From: Candidatus Dormiibacterota bacterium
GTDB taxonomy: Bacteria > Chloroflexota > Dormibacteria > Dormibacterales > Dormibacteraceae
Reading direction: 5' to 3'
DNA length: 26,052 nt
NCBI GenBank assembly: GCA_003151665.1
Contig: PLYD01000247.1
Span: 1 to 26,052 of the forward strand
Part shown: positions 23,411 through 26,052 of the stretch, piece by piece
Numbering within the stretch: the first letter of the stretch is position 1
Layout of the letters: every line of letters starts with the position of its first letter
Made by a program: the position numbers and the translations under genes
Notes under the pieces: model-generated
The model's database searches: none
What the model was told of the DNA's origin: nothing
Seen by the model: only the letters and a program-made list of their open reading frames with translations

Positions 23411-24609
23411 TGCCCGACGCCGTAATCGTCGCCACCGCGCGGACGCCGATGGGGCGCTATGGTGGGCAGCTCAAGGACGTGCGGCCCGACGATCTCGCCT
23501 CCGTTGCCCTCAAGGCGGTCTGCGAGCGAGCCGGCCTTGACCCCGCAGATGTCGCCGACGTCATCCTTGGCTGCGCGAACCAGGCGGGTGAGGACAACCG
23601 CAACGTGGCCCGCATGGCGCTGTTGCTCGCCGGCTTCCCGATCGAGGTGCCGGGCCAGACAGTCAACCGCCTCTGCGGCTCTGGCATGCAGGCCACGATC
23701 GCCGCGGCGCGCGAGATCCAGTCGGGTGGCTCCGCCGTCGTGATTGCGGGAGGGGTCGAGAGCATGACCCGCGCGCCCTGGGTGATGCCGAAGCCGGACA
23801 GCGGTTTTCCCCGGGGCCAGCAGACCGTCTATGACACGGCGATCGGCTGGCGCCTGGTCAACCCGAAGATGGCCCAGATGTACGGGACGCTGCAGATGGG
23901 GGAGACCGCAGAGCGTGTGGCCCAGAAATACGAGGTGTCGCGCGAGGACCAGGACGCATTCGCGCTGCGCAGCCACCAGCGGGCGGTCGCGGCGCAAAAG
24001 TCCGGCCGGCTCGCCGAGGAGATCGTGCCCGTCGAGGTGGCGCAGCGCAAAGGCGACGCGCTCCGCTTGACCGAGGACGAGGGTCCGCGTCCGGATACAT
24101 CTCTCGAAGCGCTGGCGAAGCTGCGCCCTGCGTTCTCTGAGAAAGGCTCGGTCACCGCCGGCAACTCGTCGCCCCTAAACGACGGCGCGACGGCGCTCGT
24201 CGTGATGTCGGACGCCGAGGCGAAGCGCCGTGGCTTGAAGCCGCTCGCGCGTCTTGTCAGCGCCGCTGCGGCCGGCGTTCACCCCGACTACATGGGCATC
24301 GGCCCCGTGCCGGCTTCGATGAAGGCACTCGACCAGGCAGGTCTTCAGGCCTCCGACATGGGAGTTGTCGAGCTCAACGAAGCCTTTGCGTCGCAATCGC
24401 TCGCTTGCGTTCGACTGCTGGGTCTCGACGAGGAGATGGTCAACGTGAATGGCGGGGCCATCGCGCTCGGCCATCCACTCGGCTCGAGCGGCGCGCGACT
24501 CGTCGGCACGCTGGTGAGAGAGATGGCGCATCGAGACGTCGAGTACGGTCTTGCCACGATGTGCATCGGCGTCGGCCAGGGCATCGCATCGATCTGGCAG
24601 AGGATCTAG
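23410..24609 (+). CDS. Acetyl-CoA acyltransferase / 3-oxoacyl-CoA thiolase
   Basis: 399 residues starting with GTG 23410, which shares its first G with the TAG of the previous gene. Full thiolase signatures are present: nucleophile Cys89 in [32 protein letters not shown], His355 in [16 protein letters not shown], and Cys385 in CIGVGQG. It cleaves 3-oxoacyl-CoA with CoA to release acetyl-CoA. Sequence motifs fit the PaaJ/PcaF-like (3-oxoadipyl-CoA) branch as well as FadA-type enzymes. With the two preceding crotonases it forms a beta-oxidation-like or lower phenylacetate cassette; no PaaA-E, PaaK or PaaZ gene is present in the window to decide. Confidence 0.94.
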   Translation: MPDAVIVATARTPMGRYGGQLKDVRPDDLASVALKAVCERAGLDPADVADVILGCANQAGEDNRNVARMALLLAGFPIEVPGQTVNRLCGSGMQATIAAAREIQSGGSAVVIAGGVESMTRAPWVMPKPDSGFPRGQQTVYDTAIGWRLVNPKMAQMYGTLQMGETAERVAQKYEVSREDQDAFALRSHQRAVAAQKSGRLAEEIVPVEVAQRKGDALRLTEDEGPRPDTSLEALAKLRPAFSEKGSVTAGNSSPLNDGATALVVMSDAEAKRRGLKPLARLVSAAAAGVHPDYMGIGPVPASMKALDQAGLQASDMGVVELNEAFASQSLACVRLLGLDEEMVNVNGGAIALGHPLGSSGARLVGTLVREMAHRDVEYGLATMCIGVGQGIASIWQRI

Positions 24610-24632
24610 CCGCGGAACGCGACCCGCAGGCC

Positions 24633-25292
24633 GTGCGCGCGATGTTCGATCGCATCGCGGGCAGGTACGACCTTGTCAACACCGTGCTGTCGGGTGGTAC
24701 TGACGCCGGCTGGCGAAGGCGCGCGGCGCGCGTGACGGGTCTAACCGCGGGCGGTTCCGCGCTGGACGTTGCATGCGGATCCGGGAAGCTGACCGCGCAG
24801 CTTGCGAAGATCGCCGGCGCAGAAGGCCGCGTGGTCGGACTGGACTTCAGCCCCCAGATGCTGGAGGTGGCGCGCCGCGATCATCCCGGCATCGAATTCA
24901 TTGAAGGGGACGCGCTGAAGCTGCCATTTGATGACGAAACCTTCGACGCCTCGACGATTGCGTTCGGTCTTCGCAACCTCGCCGATCCGGTTGGCGGCCT
25001 GCGCGAGATGCTGCGGGTGGTGCGGAGGCGCGCCGTCGTGCTCGAGTTCGTGCGCCCGCCGGCAGGTCCAGTTGGTACTGCTTACCGCCTGTACTTGAAG
25101 GCGCTGCTGCCGGCCATCGGCGGCGCGATCAGCGGACAACCGTCCGCATACAAATACCTGAGCGACACAGTCGATTCGTACAGAACCCCTGCGGAGCTAC
25201 ACGCGATGGCAAAAGCGGCCGGCTGGTCGAGCGTCGCTTACGAGAGCCTCGCGATGGGAACCGTCGGGATTGTTAGGGGAGAGCGTCCCTAG
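24633..25292 (+). CDS. menG: Demethylmenaquinone methyltransferase (UbiE/MenG)
   Basis: 219 residues from GTG 24633. SAM-binding motif I is LDVACGSGKLT, followed by VVGLDFSPQMLEVAR. The family motif FGLRN and the C-terminal LEFVRPPAGPVG, YRLYLKALLPAIGG and SAYKYLSDTVDSY all match UbiE/MenG. It methylates demethylmenaquinone in the last step of menaquinone synthesis. The usual LKPGG turn before strand 5 is reduced to VVRRRAV, a small deletion. The start is uncertain: the upstream frame reads AAERDPQA just before the GTG, which looks like the expected N-terminus, so a non-standard start such as CTG 24594 within the thiolase end is possible. Its last codon overlaps the prenyltransferase stop. 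Confidence 0.88.
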   Translation: MRAMFDRIAGRYDLVNTVLSGGTDAGWRRRAARVTGLTAGGSALDVACGSGKLTAQLAKIAGAEGRVVGLDFSPQMLEVARRDHPGIEFIEGDALKLPFDDETFDASTIAFGLRNLADPVGGLREMLRVVRRRAVVLEFVRPPAGPVGTAYRLYLKALLPAIGGAISGQPSAYKYLSDTVDSYRTPAELHAMAKAAGWSSVAYESLAMGTVGIVRGERP

Positions 25293-26052
25293 GAATCCCG
25301 GTCTACTGCTGAGCGGGCCAGGCCGACCAGGGTGGGGCGCAGGCCGTCCAGCTCGATTGCCTCGAGCTCTCGCAAGGCGCCTTCGACCAGGGCGCGTGCC
25401 TCGTCGCCAACTCGCTTCAAGGCATCGCTCGACCTGACCAGCTCAGTGACTCGGTTGACCTCCGCGTCGCCCAGGGCTCCGGCCAGCAGGCGGCGCACCT
25501 CGGGCCCGACCTGCTTGTTCTCCGCCGCATAGATCAGGGGGAGCGAAAGGACGCGCTGGCGGATGTCCAGGCCCACCGGCTTGCCCGAGCTGGGGCTGAA
25601 GTCGACCATGTCGTCGGCCATCTGGAACGCGACGCCCAGGAGGTCGCCATACCTGCGCAGGGCTTCGACCTCGTCGGGCTTGGCCTCCGACAGCTGCGCG
25701 CCTGAAGCACATGAGGCTGCGAAGAGGGCCGCGGTTTTGCCGCGCACCACCTTGAGATACGACTCGTGGTCGCCCGGGTACGCGCCGCGCAGGGCGACGT
25801 CGTCGATCTGCGCCGCGCATATCGCCTCGAGAGCGTCCGCGATCGTCGAGGTCACGTCGTTGTTGCCGATCTCCGCTATCAACCTTGTCGCCTTCGCGAA
25901 ATAGAAGTCACCAACTGCGATCGCCCGCTCCGGGCCCTCAGCCGCGGTGACGGTTGGGCGGCCGCGACGGTGGGTGCTCTCGTCCACGTAGTCGTCATGG
26001 ATGAGGGTGGCGTTGTGAAGGAGCTCGACGGCAGCCGCGAGGGCGGCGGCGC
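25289..26052 (-). CDS. Polyprenyl diphosphate synthase, C-terminal part
   Basis: The right window edge cuts the N-terminus, and about 254 residues are visible. The first aspartate-rich motif is HDDYVDE, preceded by a helix with VELLHNATLI, and the second is FQMADDMVDF. Between them lie the family's RRGRPTV and GDFYFAKA. The protein condenses IPP with allylic diphosphates to build a long prenyl chain, here probably the menaquinone side chain, given the adjacent MenG. Its TAG stop overlaps the MenG stop on the other strand through the palindrome CTAG. Product length cannot be read with confidence. Confidence 0.92.
   Translation of the reverse strand, partial: AAALAAAVELLHNATLIHDDYVDESTHRRGRPTVTAAEGPERAIAVGDFYFAKATRLIAEIGNNDVTSTIADALEAICAAQIDDVALRGAYPGDHESYLKVVRGKTAALFAASCASGAQLSEAKPDEVEALRRYGDLLGVAFQMADDMVDFSPSSGKPVGLDIRQRVLSLPLIYAAENKQVGPEVRRLLAGALGDAEVNRVTELVRSSDALKRVGDEARALVEGALRELEAIELDGLRPTLVGLARSAVDRDS

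Overview
The window comes from a GC-rich bacterial chromosome. Demethylmenaquinone methyltransferase and a polyprenyl diphosphate synthase suggest menaquinone-based respiration. A deazaflavin-type nitroreductase, proline-rich single-pass surface proteins, lipoproteins and frequent SD-less starts point to a Gram-positive-like lineage such as Chloroflexota, Dormibacterota or Actinomycetota. That placement is inference from gene content, not from a phylogeny. Nothing marks a phage, plasmid, CRISPR array or insertion sequence. The whole window looks like dense chromosome: no gene-free stretch exceeds about 200 bases.

Layout, left to right. Positions 1-2306 hold the 3' end of a nitronate monooxygenase-like flavoprotein, convergent with a membrane-anchored secreted-domain protein and an F420-type nitroreductase. 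Positions 2292-4566 hold a tandem-hairpin repeat, a palindromic operator and a marR-emrB/qacA drug-efflux operon. Positions 4614-8356 hold cell-surface genes: a lipoprotein, a small conserved protein, a two-TM protein, a secreted amidase-domain protein and a membrane-anchored HtrA protease closed by a strong terminator. Positions 8461-10449 hold an ABC-2 ATPase/permease pair and a 57-residue ribosomal protein bS21. Positions 10475-11709 hold an MFS exporter whose 5' end looks frameshifted. Positions 11773-11949 hold a stand-alone 5S rRNA with its own -10 box and terminator. Positions 11949-14209 hold a divergent flippase/glycosyltransferase pair for surface polysaccharide. Positions 14222-18584 hold HtpX, a YdeI-like protein and a 999-residue nucleotide-transporter-like protein fused to HEAT repeats and a cyclic-nucleotide-binding domain. 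Positions 18591-20736 hold xseB-xseA and an AMIN-like lipoprotein on the minus strand. Positions 20815-21825 hold moaA. Positions 21826-25292 hold a tight run of two enoyl-CoA hydratase/isomerases, a thiolase and MenG, facing the polyprenyl diphosphate synthase that runs off the right edge.

The most striking pattern across the window is transcriptional. A group of genes lacks a Shine-Dalgarno site but has a -10-like hexamer ending 7-10 bases before the start codon. The 5S gene shows the same -10-to-first-base distance. These genes are best explained as leaderless mRNAs that coexist with SD-led genes. The most unusual single protein is the transporter-HEAT-cNMP fusion.
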